Shown here: positions 43,429 to 55,701 of the stretch, in pieces
Position numbering within the stretch: the stretch's first letter is position 1
Layout of the letters: each line of letters begins with the position of its first letter
Source: CAWEQW01 sp963811365
GTDB lineage: Bacteria > Actinomycetota > Actinomycetes > Propionibacteriales > Nocardioidaceae
Direction of reading: 5' to 3'
DNA length: 64,000 bases
NCBI GenBank assembly: GCA_963811365.1
Contig: CAWEQW010000012.1
Coordinates: forward strand, 62,001 to 126,000
Made by a program: the position numbers and the translations under genes
The notes under the pieces: model-generated
Databases searched by the model: none
The model's input: only the letters and a program-made list of their open reading frames with translations
Told to the model about the DNA's origin: nothing

Positions 43429-44148
43429 TCACCGCCACTTCGGCAGCTCGGGGAGGTCCCCGGAGCCGCATTCGAGACCTGCGCCGTCCCCGCGTCCGAG
43501 CGCGAACCAGGCGAGGTCGACGGCCGTCCCCGTCACGACGGGACCCTCGCCCGCGCCGTACGTCCAGCTGCCACCGGTGTCGGTGGCGCGCAGCGTGAAC
43601 GGCGGCCCGGCCGCGCGGTCCTCGCGGACCCGGTCGAGCAGCACGCCGGCGAAGGCGACGTCCCAGTCCCGGTGGGTGAAGCCGACGTCGAGGTCGGCGT
43701 GGTGCACCTCCAGCTCGAGGCGCCGGCGCGTCGCCACCTCGCGCACCGGGAACGTGGGAGAGCCGGGTTCCCGGGAGACCTGGACCTGCTCGTGCCGGAC
43801 GTCGAGCTCGTTGACCGCCTGGAGCAGCCGGCCCGACGAGGCGGCCGCGTCGACACGCAGGTCGTGCGCGCTGCGGCCGGCCCCGGCCTCGATGTCCGCG
43901 TCGCGCCGGTCCTGCGAGGCGTACATCGGCGTCACGACCCCGGTCTCGGCCCAGTGGACCAGGTTGCAGAAGGCGTCGGCGTTGCGGGCGAGGTGGGTGA
44001 CGACGTGTCCGCGGGTCCAGCCGGGGAGCAGCGAGGGGCCCCGCATGTCGTCGTCGGTGAGAACTGTCAGTGCCCCCAGATAGCGTGTGGAGGCGACCAC
44101 CATCTCGACCAGATGGGGGATGGCGATGGGGCTCGATTCGTCGTCCAT
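43429..44148 (-). CDS. Maleylpyruvate isomerase family, mycothiol-dependent DinB-fold protein
   Basis: The 239-residue DinB-like protein has the family N-terminal domain with LLPGWTRGHVVTHLARNADA, whose His residues and the later LELEVHHADLDVG give a three-histidine metal site. Members transfer or isomerise using mycothiol, the actinobacterial low-molecular thiol. It shares a transcript with the MBL hydrolase downstream (stop/start overlap region) and is divergent from uvrA. A TTAGAT hexamer lies just upstream of the ATG at 44148. Confidence 0.86.
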   Translation of the reverse strand: MDDESSPIAIPHLVEMVVASTRYLGALTVLTDDDMRGPSLLPGWTRGHVVTHLARNADAFCNLVHWAETGVVTPMYASQDRRDADIEAGAGRSAHDLRVDAAASSGRLLQAVNELDVRHEQVQVSREPGSPTFPVREVATRRRLELEVHHADLDVGFTHRDWDVAFAGVLLDRVREDRAAGPPFTLRATDTGGSWTYGAGEGPVVTGTAVDLAWFALGRGDGAGLECGSGDLPELPKWR

Positions 44149-44189
44149 GCCCCCATCTAACCGTCGGTGCGCCGCCTTGGGCCAGCAGA

Positions 44190-44212
44190 TAGGATCGCGA
44201 ACGCATGTTCGA
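44190..44212 (+). promoter_or_regulatory. uvrA promoter with LexA/SOS box
   Basis: TAGGAT (44190-44195) is a good -10. Directly after it GCGAACGCATGTTCGA (44197-44212) matches the actinobacterial LexA consensus TCGAACnnnnGTTCGA at 11 of 12 defined positions. It would cover the transcription start, so LexA bound here should block uvrA; uvrA is SOS-induced in many bacteria. Confidence 0.68.
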
Positions 44213-44267
44213 CGTCGCAGACGCTGTGTCCAGCCTGTCCGACCCGACCGATGACAAGGGAAGTGCA

Positions 44268-47237
<2,970 letters not shown>

Positions 47238-47415
47238 GAGCACGCGCACGGCGCGGGCCGGGGCTCGTACGAGGACCGCGAGCCGCTCGTCCTAGTGCGC
47301 GGTGGCCCGCCCGGGGCGGCCCCGGGCTCGGGCACTCTCAGGCCGCTCTCAGGCGCGGGGTCGTCCGCCCGGATAGATTGACGGGACAACCATCCCCGCC
47401 ACACGAGGAGCACCC

Positions 47416-47904
47416 ATGACCGGTGAGCGCGAGTCGACCACCTCGGAGGTGACCCGCCGGTCGCTGCTGCGCGGCGCCGCCGTGGGCGGTGCAGCGCTCC
47501 CGCTGCTGGCCGCCTGCGGCTCCAGCAGCGCCTCCGGGGGCTCCTCGGACCCGTCGAACCGATCCTCGTCAGGTGGCTCGGGTGGCGCCGGAGGCGCCGG
47601 CGGCGCCGGCGGCGCCGGGGGCGCCAGGGTCGCCGAGTCCCAGGTCCCGGTCGGGGGCGGCACGATCCTGGCCGCCGACCGGGTCGTGGTCACCCAGCCG
47701 ACCAAGGGCGAGTTCAGGGCCTTCTCGGCGATCTGCACGCACATGGGCTGCGAGGTCTCGCAGGTCCAGGACAAGAAGATCATCTGTCCGTGCCACGGCA
47801 GCATGTTCTCCATCAAGGACGGAGCGGTGCTCTCCGGTCCGGCCCCGACCCCGCTGCCGGCCAAGAAGGTGTCCGTCTCGGGTGGTCAGGTCGAGGTGGG
47901 CTGA
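47416..47904 (+). CDS. Rieske [2Fe-2S] lipoprotein, Tat-exported
   Basis: The 162 residues open with a Tat signal (TRRSLLRGAAVGGA, twin Arg) ending in the lipobox LLAAC, so it should be a lipoprotein exported folded. A Ser- and Gly-rich linker (about 36-75, many GGA triplets) follows, then a Rieske domain with the cluster motifs CTHMGC and CPCHGS. It is too short for a bc1-complex Rieske subunit and looks like a stand-alone electron-transfer lipoprotein of unknown partner. A terminator-like hairpin follows. Confidence 0.9.
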   Translation: MTGERESTTSEVTRRSLLRGAAVGGAALPLLAACGSSSASGGSSDPSNRSSSGGSGGAGGAGGAGGAGGARVAESQVPVGGGTILAADRVVVTQPTKGEFRAFSAICTHMGCEVSQVQDKKIICPCHGSMFSIKDGAVLSGPAPTPLPAKKVSVSGGQVEVG

Positions 47905-47914
47905 GCCGCCGACC

Positions 47915-47946
47915 GCTCCGGCCCTGGGGGGCGCCAGGGCCGGAGC
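47915..47946 (+). terminator. Terminator hairpin after the Rieske gene
   Basis: GCTCCGGCCCTGG (47915-47927) and CCAGGGCCGGAGC (47934-47946) form a perfect 13-bp stem with a 6-nt loop, 11 bp after the stop codon. There is no T-tract. Confidence 0.75.
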
Positions 47947-48060
47947 GCCGGCCATCCTGCACGGTCAGGGCCGACCGAGCGCGCGGTACGTCCACCCGGC
48001 AGGCCGGGTATAGGGGTTTCGGACGGTTCCGAGCGTCGAGGATGGCCGGGGTCTCCACCG

Positions 48061-48089
48061 GTCAAGGAGCATGAGTCGGGCTCCTTGAC
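48061..48089. other. Perfect 10-bp inverted repeat
   Basis: GTCAAGGAGC (48061-48070) and GCTCCTTGAC (48080-48089) with a 9-nt loop. It could end a small RNA started near TATAGG at 48010, or be a protein-binding site. Confidence 0.5.
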
Positions 48090-48280
48090 GTCAGACGCTA
48101 GTCACCCGCGACCCGTAGTCCTGCCGAACGGGACAACAGGGGGCGTTGGGCCCGCGCTCACGGGGTCCGATGGTGCCAGCGGCCGATGGTCCGCGTTGGT
48201 GCCCGAGTGGCTCGAAGTGAGGGTCACGGGCCCGGCGGCCGGCCGTGCCCCGTCCCCGGTGCCCCGTCCCCGGTGCCCCG

Positions 48281-48286
48281 TAGGGT
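48281..48286 (+). promoter_or_regulatory. -10 hexamer of uvrC (leaderless)
   Basis: TAGGGT followed by 6 nt and GTG 48293; transcription should begin at or next to the start codon. Confidence 0.6.
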
Positions 48287-48292
48287 TGGCGC

Positions 48293-50281
48293 GTGCCCGA
48301 CCCGTCGACCTACCGTCCCGCCCCGGGGTCGATCCCCACCTCGCCGGGCGTCTACCGGTTCCGCGACGAGCGAGGCCGGGTGGTCTACGTCGGCAAGGCG
48401 AAGAACCTGCGGGCCCGGCTGACGTCGTACTTCCAGGGTCTCGCCAACCTGCACCCCCGCACGGCCTCGATGGTCACCAGCGCCGCGAGCGTGGAGTGGA
48501 CCGTGGTCAACACCGAGGTCGAGGCGCTCCAGCTGGAGTACTCCTGGATCAAGGAGTTCGACCCGCGGTTCAACGTCAAGTACCGCGACGACAAGTCCTA
48601 CCCGTGGCTGGCGGTCACCGTCAACGAGGAGTACCCGCGCGTGATGGTCGGGCGCGGCGCGAAGCGGCGGGGAGTGCGCTACTTCGGCCCCTACTCCCAC
48701 GCCTGGGCGATCCGCGAGACCGTGGACCTGCTGCTGCGGGTGTTCCCGATGCGCTCATGCAGCAACGGCGTCTTCAAGCGGTCGGCGCAGATCGGCCGGC
48801 CGTGCCTGCTCGGCTACATCGGCAAGTGCACGGCGCCGTGCGTGGGCCGGGTCTCCGCCGACGAGCACCGCGACATCGTCGAGGACTTCTGCGACTTCAT
48901 GGCGGGCCAGACGAGCGCGTTCGTGAAGCGCCTCGAGAAGCAGATGTACGCCGCGTCGGCCGACCTGGACTTCGAGCGGGCGGCCCGGCTGCGCGACGAC
49001 ATCGGCGCGCTGAACCGGGCGATGGAGAAGCAGGCCGTGGTGCTGGGCGACGGCACGGACGCCGACGTCGTGGCGTTCGCCGACGACCCGCTCGAGGTCG
49101 CGGTGCAGATCTTCTACGTCCGCGGCGGCCGGATCCGGGGCCAGCGCGGCTGGGTGGCCGACAAGACCGACGACGCCGACACCGGCGGGCTCGTCGAGCG
49201 CTTCCTCCTCCAGCTCTACGACGGCGAGGCCGGCGACGCGATCCCGCGCGAGGTCCTGGTGCCCGCACTGCCCGACGACGCCCCGGTGCTGGAGCAGTGG
49301 CTCACGGGGCTCCGCGGCGCCCGGGTCTCGCTCCGGGTCCCGCAGCGGGGCGACAAGAAGGCGCTGCAGGAGACGGTGGGCCGCAACGCCCTGCAGTCCC
49401 TCGCGCTCCACAAGACCAAGCGGGCCAGCGACCTGACCACCCGCAACCGCGCGCTCGAGGAGATCCAGACCGCGCTCGACCTGCCGTCGGCGCCGCTGCG
49501 CATCGAGTGCTACGACATCTCCAACCTCCAGGGCACGGAGGTGGTCGGCTCGATGGTGGTCTTCGAGGACGGGCTGGCCCGCAAGAGCGAGTACCGCCGG
49601 TTCGTGGTGCGCGGCGTCGAGGGCCAGAACGACGTCGCCTCGATGCACGAGGTGATCACCCGCCGGTTCCGCAGGCTGCTCGACGAACGGGCGGAGATGC
49701 CCGAGATGGAGCTGGCCGACTCGGCGGAGGACGGCCCCGGGGCCCCGATGCTCGTCGACCCCGACACCGGCCGGCCGCGGAAGTTCGCCTACGCTCCCGG
49801 GCTCGTGGTGGTCGACGGCGGCCCGCCGCAGGTCGCGGCGGCGCAGCGGGCGCTCGACGAGCTGGGCATCGACGACATCCCGGTGTGCGGACTGGCCAAG
49901 CGGCTCGAGGAGCTGTGGGTCCCCGGCCAGGAGGACCCGGTCGTGCTGCCCCGCACCAGCGAGGGGCTCTACCTCCTCCAGCGGGTTCGCGACGAGGCGC
50001 ACCGGTTCGCGATCACCCATCACCGGTCACGGCGCTCCAAGAGCATGGTCGAGAGCGTCCTCGACGACGTCCCGGGCCTGGGCGAGGTGCGTCGCAAGGC
50101 GCTGCTGCGGCGGTTCGGCTCGCTGAAGAAGCTGCGGGCTGCGACCCTGGACGAGATCGCCGAGGTGCCCGGGATCGGCCCGCGAACCGCCGAGGCGATC
50201 GCGGTGGCCCTGGCGGCTGCCCAGAGCGGGCCGCAGGCCGTGACGGTCAACACGGCGACCGGTGAGATCGAGGAGTCCTGA
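48293..50281 (+). CDS. uvrC: Excinuclease ABC subunit C
   Basis: UvrC makes the two incisions around a lesion in nucleotide excision repair. The 662 residues have the N-terminal GIY-YIG nuclease (TSPGVYRFRDERGRVVYVGK, about 15-35), the Cys-rich CSNGVF...CLLGYIGKCTAPC section, a UVR domain near 210-245 that contacts UvrB, the RNase-H-like 5' nuclease (RIECYDISNLQGTEVVGSMV), and a C-terminal double helix-hairpin-helix (VPGLGEVRRKALLRRFG, then VPGIGPRTAEAIA). The stop overlaps the rapZ ATG. Confidence 0.97.
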   Translation: MPDPSTYRPAPGSIPTSPGVYRFRDERGRVVYVGKAKNLRARLTSYFQGLANLHPRTASMVTSAASVEWTVVNTEVEALQLEYSWIKEFDPRFNVKYRDDKSYPWLAVTVNEEYPRVMVGRGAKRRGVRYFGPYSHAWAIRETVDLLLRVFPMRSCSNGVFKRSAQIGRPCLLGYIGKCTAPCVGRVSADEHRDIVEDFCDFMAGQTSAFVKRLEKQMYAASADLDFERAARLRDDIGALNRAMEKQAVVLGDGTDADVVAFADDPLEVAVQIFYVRGGRIRGQRGWVADKTDDADTGGLVERFLLQLYDGEAGDAIPREVLVPALPDDAPVLEQWLTGLRGARVSLRVPQRGDKKALQETVGRNALQSLALHKTKRASDLTTRNRALEEIQTALDLPSAPLRIECYDISNLQGTEVVGSMVVFEDGLARKSEYRRFVVRGVEGQNDVASMHEVITRRFRRLLDERAEMPEMELADSAEDGPGAPMLVDPDTGRPRKFAYAPGLVVVDGGPPQVAAAQRALDELGIDDIPVCGLAKRLEELWVPGQEDPVVLPRTSEGLYLLQRVRDEAHRFAITHHRSRRSKSMVESVLDDVPGLGEVRRKALLRRFGSLKKLRAATLDEIAEVPGIGPRTAEAIAVALAAAQSGPQAVTVNTATGEIEES

Positions 50282-51171
50282 TGGCGGCGCAGGCCGGTGC
50301 GGAGCACGACGAGCAGCGCGGCCACCTGGTGGTGGTCACCGGGATGACCGGGGCCGGCCGCAGCACCGCGGCCAAGGAGCTCGAGGACCTCGGGTTCTAC
50401 GTGGTCGACAACCTGCCGCCCCAGCTCGTCCCCCAGGTCGTGCGCCTGGTCGACGAGTCGCAGGGGCCGCTGCAGCCGATCGCGGTCGTCGTCGACGTAC
50501 GGTCCGGGTCGTTCTTCGCCTCCCTGCAGGAGTTCGTCGCCCACCGGGAGACCGGCCGGCACGCCACCCTGCTGTTCCTCGAGGCCAACGACGACGTGCT
50601 GGTGCGCCGCCAGGAGGCGGCCCGCCGCCCCCACCCGCTGCAGGACGGCGGCCGGCTGCTCGACGGCCTGCGCCGGGAGCGGACGGTCCTCGCGGACCTG
50701 CGCAGCGACGCCGACCTGGTGATCGACACGTCCAACCTCAACGTCCACCAGCTGACCGACAAGGTGGCCGACCTCTTCGGCACCGAGCACACCACGTCGT
50801 TGAAGGCCACCGTGGTGAGCTTCGGCTTCAAGTACGGCATCCCGGTCGACGCGGACCTGGTGGCGGACATGCGCTTCCTGCCCAACCCGCACTGGGTGCC
50901 CGAGCTCCGTCCGCTCTCCGGGCGCGACGAGGCGGTGGCGACGTACGTCAAGGACCGGCCGGAGGCCCAGGAGTTCCTCGAGCGGTACGTTCCGCTCGTC
51001 GAGACGGTGATCGCGGGCTACCTGCGCGAGGGCAAGCGGTTCATGACGATCGCCATCGGCTGCACGGGCGGCAAGCACCGCAGCGTCGCGATGACCGAGG
51101 AGGTCGCCGCCCGGCTGCGCGACCGGGGGATCGCGGCCCGACCGATGCATCGGGACCTGGGTCGTGAGTGA
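50281..51171 (+). CDS. rapZ: RapZ family nucleotide-binding protein (RNase adapter)
   Basis: The 296-residue RapZ/YvcJ P-loop protein has Walker A GMTGAGRS (about 21-28) in an N-terminal kinase-like domain; the C-terminal domain carries SFGFKYGIP and GCTGGKHRSV. E. coli RapZ binds small RNAs and a sugar precursor to regulate GlmS; the actinobacterial role is less clear. The genome context (uvrC-rapZ-yvcK-whiA) is conserved across actinobacteria. Start and stop overlap both neighbours, so one polycistronic unit is expected. Confidence 0.95.
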   Translation: MAAQAGAEHDEQRGHLVVVTGMTGAGRSTAAKELEDLGFYVVDNLPPQLVPQVVRLVDESQGPLQPIAVVVDVRSGSFFASLQEFVAHRETGRHATLLFLEANDDVLVRRQEAARRPHPLQDGGRLLDGLRRERTVLADLRSDADLVIDTSNLNVHQLTDKVADLFGTEHTTSLKATVVSFGFKYGIPVDADLVADMRFLPNPHWVPELRPLSGRDEAVATYVKDRPEAQEFLERYVPLVETVIAGYLREGKRFMTIAIGCTGGKHRSVAMTEEVAARLRDRGIAARPMHRDLGRE

Positions 51172-52150
51172 GCCGGTGCCCTGGGCCTCCGCCGCGCGGG
51201 ACGGTCTCGCCGACCTCCGGGTCGTCGCCCTGGGCGGTGGCCACGGGCTGGCCGCCTCGCTGGCCGCGTTGCGCCAGGTGGTGTCCGACCTCACCGCCGT
51301 CGTCACGGTGGCCGACAACGGCGGGTCGTCGGGGCGGCTGCGGCGCGAGTTCGGCGTGCTGCCTCCCGGGGACCTGCGGCAGGCGCTGGCGGCGCTCTGC
51401 GGCGACGACGACTGGGGCCGGACCTGGGCCGACGTGCTCCAGCACCGGTTCACCAGCAGTGGTGAGATGAACGAGCACGCCGTCGGCAACCTGCTGATCG
51501 TGGCGCTGTGGGAGCTGCTCGGCGAGCACGTCACCGGCCTGGACTGGGTGGCCCGACTGCTGGGGGCGCACGGCCGGGTGCTGCCGATGTCGGTCTCGCC
51601 GATCGACATCACCGCCTCGGTGCGAGGCGCCGATCCCGCCCGCCCCGACGAGGTGCGCAGCATCCGTGGGCAGGTCGAGGTCGCCTCCACCCCGGGACGG
51701 GTCCTCGCCGTCCGGCTGGAGCCCGACGACCCGCCGGCCTGCCCCGAGGCGCTGGCCGCCGTCGAGTCCGCCGACTGGGTGGTCCTGGGTCCCGGGTCGT
51801 GGTTCACCAGCGTGATCCCGCACCTCCTGGTGCCGGGGCTGCGGAGCGCGCTCGCGAAGACGTCGGCCCGCCGGGTCGTCACCTTGAACCTCGCGCCGCA
51901 GGCGGGCGAGACTGCCGGGTTCTCACCCGAGAAGCACCTCGAGGTGCTCGCCGCGCACGCCCCGGAGCTGCGGCTGGACGCGGTCGTGGTGGACCGCCGT
52001 ACCGTCGTGGACCGGACCCGCCTGGAGGACACCGCCCGCGGGCTCGGCGCCCGCCTCGTGGTGGCCGACGTGGGGGTCGACGACGGCAGCCCTCGGCACG
52101 ACTCGGCCAAGTTGGCCAATGCGTACACGGCTCTCATGGCGCAGGCATAG
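51164..52150 (+). CDS. YvcK/CofD-like gluconeogenesis factor
   Basis: The 328 residues belong to the YvcK family, which binds UDP-sugars and is needed in Bacillus and mycobacteria (CuvA) for growth on gluconeogenic carbon and for proper wall synthesis. Family marks: VALGGGHGLAASLAALR, VVTVADNGGSSGRLRRE, PPGDLRQALAALC, MNEHAVGNLLIVAL, and GPGSWFTSVIPHLLVPG. It is distinct from true CofD (F420 synthesis) by context. The GTG start overlaps the rapZ stop by 8 bp. Confidence 0.92.
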   Translation: MSEPVPWASAARDGLADLRVVALGGGHGLAASLAALRQVVSDLTAVVTVADNGGSSGRLRREFGVLPPGDLRQALAALCGDDDWGRTWADVLQHRFTSSGEMNEHAVGNLLIVALWELLGEHVTGLDWVARLLGAHGRVLPMSVSPIDITASVRGADPARPDEVRSIRGQVEVASTPGRVLAVRLEPDDPPACPEALAAVESADWVVLGPGSWFTSVIPHLLVPGLRSALAKTSARRVVTLNLAPQAGETAGFSPEKHLEVLAAHAPELRLDAVVVDRRTVVDRTRLEDTARGLGARLVVADVGVDDGSPRHDSAKLANAYTALMAQA

Positions 52151-52211
52151 GGTGTCCGCGACACCAACCGAGACGCTTCGGCGCGGACGGTGTCGGGGGA
52201 CGCCCGACACC
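52151..52211 (+). terminator. Twin hairpins between yvcK and whiA
   Basis: GGTGTCcgcGACACC (52151-52165) is followed by GGTGTCGGG/CCCGACACC (52189-52211, 9-bp stem, 5-nt loop). The arms of both hairpins share the same sequence, so they could also pair with each other. The second is a good terminator candidate ahead of the whiA promoter. Confidence 0.55.
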
Positions 52212-52246
52212 ATCGGGACGCACACACTCGTGGCAGGATCGGACGC

Positions 52247-53233
52247 ATGGCGATGACGGCACAGGTGAAGGCGGAGCTGGCGAACACGACAGTCACCAAG
52301 ACCTGCTGCCGGAAGTCCGAGGTGTCCAGCATGCTTCGGTTCGCCGGTGGTCTGCACATCGTGAGCGGCCGCATCGTCGTGGAGGCGGAGCTCGACACCG
52401 GCGCCGCCGCGCGACGGCTGCGCCGGGACATCTCCGAGGTCTACGGTCACCCGAGCGACGTCGTCATGGTCTCCGGCAACGGGATCCGCAAGGGCAGCCG
52501 GTACGTCGTCCGCGTGGTGCGCGACGGCGAGGCGCTCGCCCGGCAGACCGGGCTGCTCGACGGGCGGGGAAGGCCGGTGCGCGGGCTGCCTCCGCAGGTC
52601 GTCTCCGGTGCCGGCTGTGACGCGGTGGCGGCCTGGCGCGGCGCCTTCCTGGCCCACGGGTCGCTGACCGAGCCGGGCCGCTCGTCGGCGCTCGAGGTGA
52701 CCTGTCCGGGCCCCGAGGCGGCGCTCGCGCTGGTCGGCGCGGCCCGCCGGCTCGGCATCCCGGCCAAGGCCCGCGAGGTGCGCGGGGTCGACCGCGTGGT
52801 GATCCGCGACGGCGACGCGATCGGCGCACTCCTCACCCGGCTGGGGGCGCACGAGTCGCTGATGGCCTGGGAGGAGCGCCGGATGCGCCGGGAGGTGCGG
52901 GCGACCGCGAACCGGCTGGCGAACTTCGACGACGCGAACCTGCGCCGCTCGGCCCGCGCCGCGGTTGCCGCCGGGGCCCGCGTGGACCGCGCCCTGGAGA
53001 TCCTCGGGGACGAGGTCCCGGACCACCTGAAGATGGCCGGTGACCTCCGCCTCGAGCACAAGCAGGCCTCGCTGGAGGAGCTCGGTCAGCTGCACGTCCC
53101 GCCGTTGACCAAGGACGCGATCGCCGGCCGGATCCGGCGGCTGCTGGCGATGGCCGACAAGCGTGCCCAGGACCTGGGCGTCCCCGACACCGAGGCCGGC
53201 CTGAGCGCGGAGATGCTCGCCGAGCAGCAGTAG
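52247..53233 (+). CDS. whiA: Sporulation/division transcription factor WhiA
   Basis: The 328-residue WhiA has the N-terminal LAGLIDADG-like homing-endonuclease fold (KAELANTTVTKTCCRKSEVS, then LRFAGGLHIVSG) and a C-terminal helix-turn-helix DNA-binding region (about 225-315, with RRSARAAVAAGARVDRALEI and PPLTKDAIAGRIRRLLAMAD). WhiA is found throughout Gram-positives and in Streptomyces acts with WhiB to start sporulation septation. A CAGGAT hexamer lies 7 nt before the ATG at 52247, so the gene probably has its own leaderless promoter. Confidence 0.95.
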   Translation: MAMTAQVKAELANTTVTKTCCRKSEVSSMLRFAGGLHIVSGRIVVEAELDTGAAARRLRRDISEVYGHPSDVVMVSGNGIRKGSRYVVRVVRDGEALARQTGLLDGRGRPVRGLPPQVVSGAGCDAVAAWRGAFLAHGSLTEPGRSSALEVTCPGPEAALALVGAARRLGIPAKAREVRGVDRVVIRDGDAIGALLTRLGAHESLMAWEERRMRREVRATANRLANFDDANLRRSARAAVAAGARVDRALEILGDEVPDHLKMAGDLRLEHKQASLEELGQLHVPPLTKDAIAGRIRRLLAMADKRAQDLGVPDTEAGLSAEMLAEQQ

Positions 53234-53320
53234 CGGGGGGCTCCAGGAGCGGCGTCCCCGGTTACCGGGACGTAGGACGAACGGCCCGTTCCCCGCGCTT
53301 GGACAACCGGTAGGGTCGGA

Positions 53321-53338
53321 CGCGTGGCACCCCACGCG
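53321..53338 (+). other. Hairpin in the gap leader
   Basis: CGCGTGG/CCACGCG (7-bp stem, 4-nt loop) lies just after a TAGGGT hexamer (53311-53316), so it would form at the 5' end of the gap mRNA, perhaps stabilising it. Confidence 0.4.
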
Positions 53339-53376
53339 GGTGCCCTTCCAAGACCAGCTGACGAGGAGCGACACCC

Positions 53377-54381
<1,005 letters not shown>

Positions 54382-54402
54382 GCTCCCGCACCCCTCCCGG
54401 TT

Positions 54403-54446
54403 CGTCTGCGGTCGCCCCGGGGCGATGACCCGCGCGACCGCAGACG
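54403..54446 (+). terminator. Long hairpin between gap and pgk
   Basis: CGTCTGCGGTCG (54403-54414) and CGACCGCAGACG (54435-54446) form a perfect 12-bp stem around a 20-nt loop that itself contains CCCCGGGG. It may attenuate transcription or set mRNA stability between gap and pgk. Confidence 0.6.
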
Positions 54447-54469
54447 GACCACCAGACAGGAGATCCCCG

Positions 54470-55657
54470 ATGAGCACCCTGGACGACCTCGGCGACGTAC
54501 GCGGCAAGCGGGTCCTGGTCCGCTCCGACCTCAACGTGCCTCTCGACGGCGACCGGATCACCGACGACGGCCGGATCCGGGCCAGCGTCCCGACGATCAA
54601 GGAGCTCGCCGACGCGGGCGCCCGGGTCGTCGTGACCGCGCACCTCGGCCGGCCCAAGGGCGAGCCGGACCCGCGCTACTCGCTGGCTCCGGTGTCCCGG
54701 CGGCTCGGTGAGCTGCTGGGCGCCGACGTGGCGTTCGCCACCGACACGGTCGGGGACAGCGCCAGGAGCACGGTCGCGGGGCTCGGGGACGGCCGGGTCG
54801 CGCTGCTCGAGAACGTCCGCTTCAACAAGGGCGAGACCAGCAAGGACGACGCCGAGCGCGGCGCGTTCGCGGACCAGCTCGCCGCGCTCGCCGACGCCTT
54901 CGTCAGCGACGGCTTCGGCGTGGTGCACCGCAAGCAGGCCTCCGTGTACGACGTGGCGCAGCGGCTCCCGCACGCCATGGGCGGCCTGGTCGCCAAGGAG
55001 ATCGGCGTGCTGCGCCGGCTGACCCAGGACCCGGAGCGGCCGTACGTCGTCGTGCTCGGCGGCTCGAAGGTGTCGGACAAGCTGGGGGTGATCGACAACC
55101 TGCTCGGCAAGGCCGACCGGCTGCTGATCGGCGGCGGCATGGTCTTCACCTTCCTCAAGGCCGAGGGTCACGAGGTCGGCAGGAGCCTGCTCGAGGAGGA
55201 CCAGCTCGACACCTGCCGCGAGTACCTCCGGCGCGCCGAGGAGTCCGGCGTGCAGATCGTGCTGCCGACCGACATCGTGGTCGCCTCGGAGTTCGCCGCC
55301 GACGCCGAGCCGTCCGTCGTACCCGCCGCGGAGATCCCGGCCGACAAGCTGGGCCTCGACATCGGGCCGGAGTCCGGGAAGGCGTTCGCCGCCGCGCTCG
55401 CGGACGCGCGGACGGTCTTCTGGAACGGCCCGATGGGTGTCTTCGAGTTCGACGCGTTCGCCGGTGGCACCCGCGCGGTGGCCGAGGCGCTGACCGGGAT
55501 CGACGGCCTCTCCGTCGTCGGCGGCGGCGACTCCGCGGCCGCGGTCCGCAAGCTCGGCTTCGACGAGGCGGCGTTCGGGCACATCTCGACCGGCGGCGGC
55601 GCGAGCCTGGAGTACCTCGAGGGCAGGGACCTGCCCGGCATCGACGTGCTCTCCTGA
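54470..55657 (+). CDS. pgk: Phosphoglycerate kinase
   Basis: Pgk transfers the acyl phosphate of 1,3-bisphosphoglycerate to ADP. The 395 residues show RVLVRSDLNVPLDG, then TAHLGRPKG, LLENVRFNKGE, GGSKVSDKLGVI, and the C-terminal nucleotide site VVGGGDSAAAVRKLG followed by STGGGASLEYLEG. An AGGAGA site upstream supports the ATG at 54470 over an earlier in-frame GTG or ATG. Confidence 0.97.
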   Translation: MSTLDDLGDVRGKRVLVRSDLNVPLDGDRITDDGRIRASVPTIKELADAGARVVVTAHLGRPKGEPDPRYSLAPVSRRLGELLGADVAFATDTVGDSARSTVAGLGDGRVALLENVRFNKGETSKDDAERGAFADQLAALADAFVSDGFGVVHRKQASVYDVAQRLPHAMGGLVAKEIGVLRRLTQDPERPYVVVLGGSKVSDKLGVIDNLLGKADRLLIGGGMVFTFLKAEGHEVGRSLLEEDQLDTCREYLRRAEESGVQIVLPTDIVVASEFAADAEPSVVPAAEIPADKLGLDIGPESGKAFAAALADARTVFWNGPMGVFEFDAFAGGTRAVAEALTGIDGLSVVGGGDSAAAVRKLGFDEAAFGHISTGGGASLEYLEGRDLPGIDVLS

Positions 55658-55701
55658 CCCGCCGGTCAGCCCCCATCCCACCCCTCGACGGAAGCGACCC
55701 C

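Larger units (their letters stand above)
47905..48292. other. Gene-free stretch with two strong hairpins
   Basis: No protein gene is supported in these 388 bp. They hold a terminator hairpin at 47915-47946, a TATAGG motif at 48010-48015, a perfect 10-bp hairpin at 48061-48089, and a 14-bp repeat (GTGCCCCGTCCCCG, 2.6 copies, 48245-48280) next to the uvrC promoter. Confidence 0.6.

Noticed and set aside
44205..44267. Upstream ATG start for UvrA adding 21 residues
   Set aside because: The ATG lies inside the LexA box, and the residues are not part of the family N-terminus; GTG 44268 fits better.
48215..48245. tRNA-Ser/Leu-like start (GGTGCCCGAGTGGCTCGAAG)
   Set aside because: No anticodon arm, T-loop or acceptor pairing follows, so it is a chance resemblance.
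48245..48280. Short repeat considered as a CRISPR-like array
   Set aside because: Only 2.6 copies of a 14-bp unit with no spacers; it is a simple tandem repeat.
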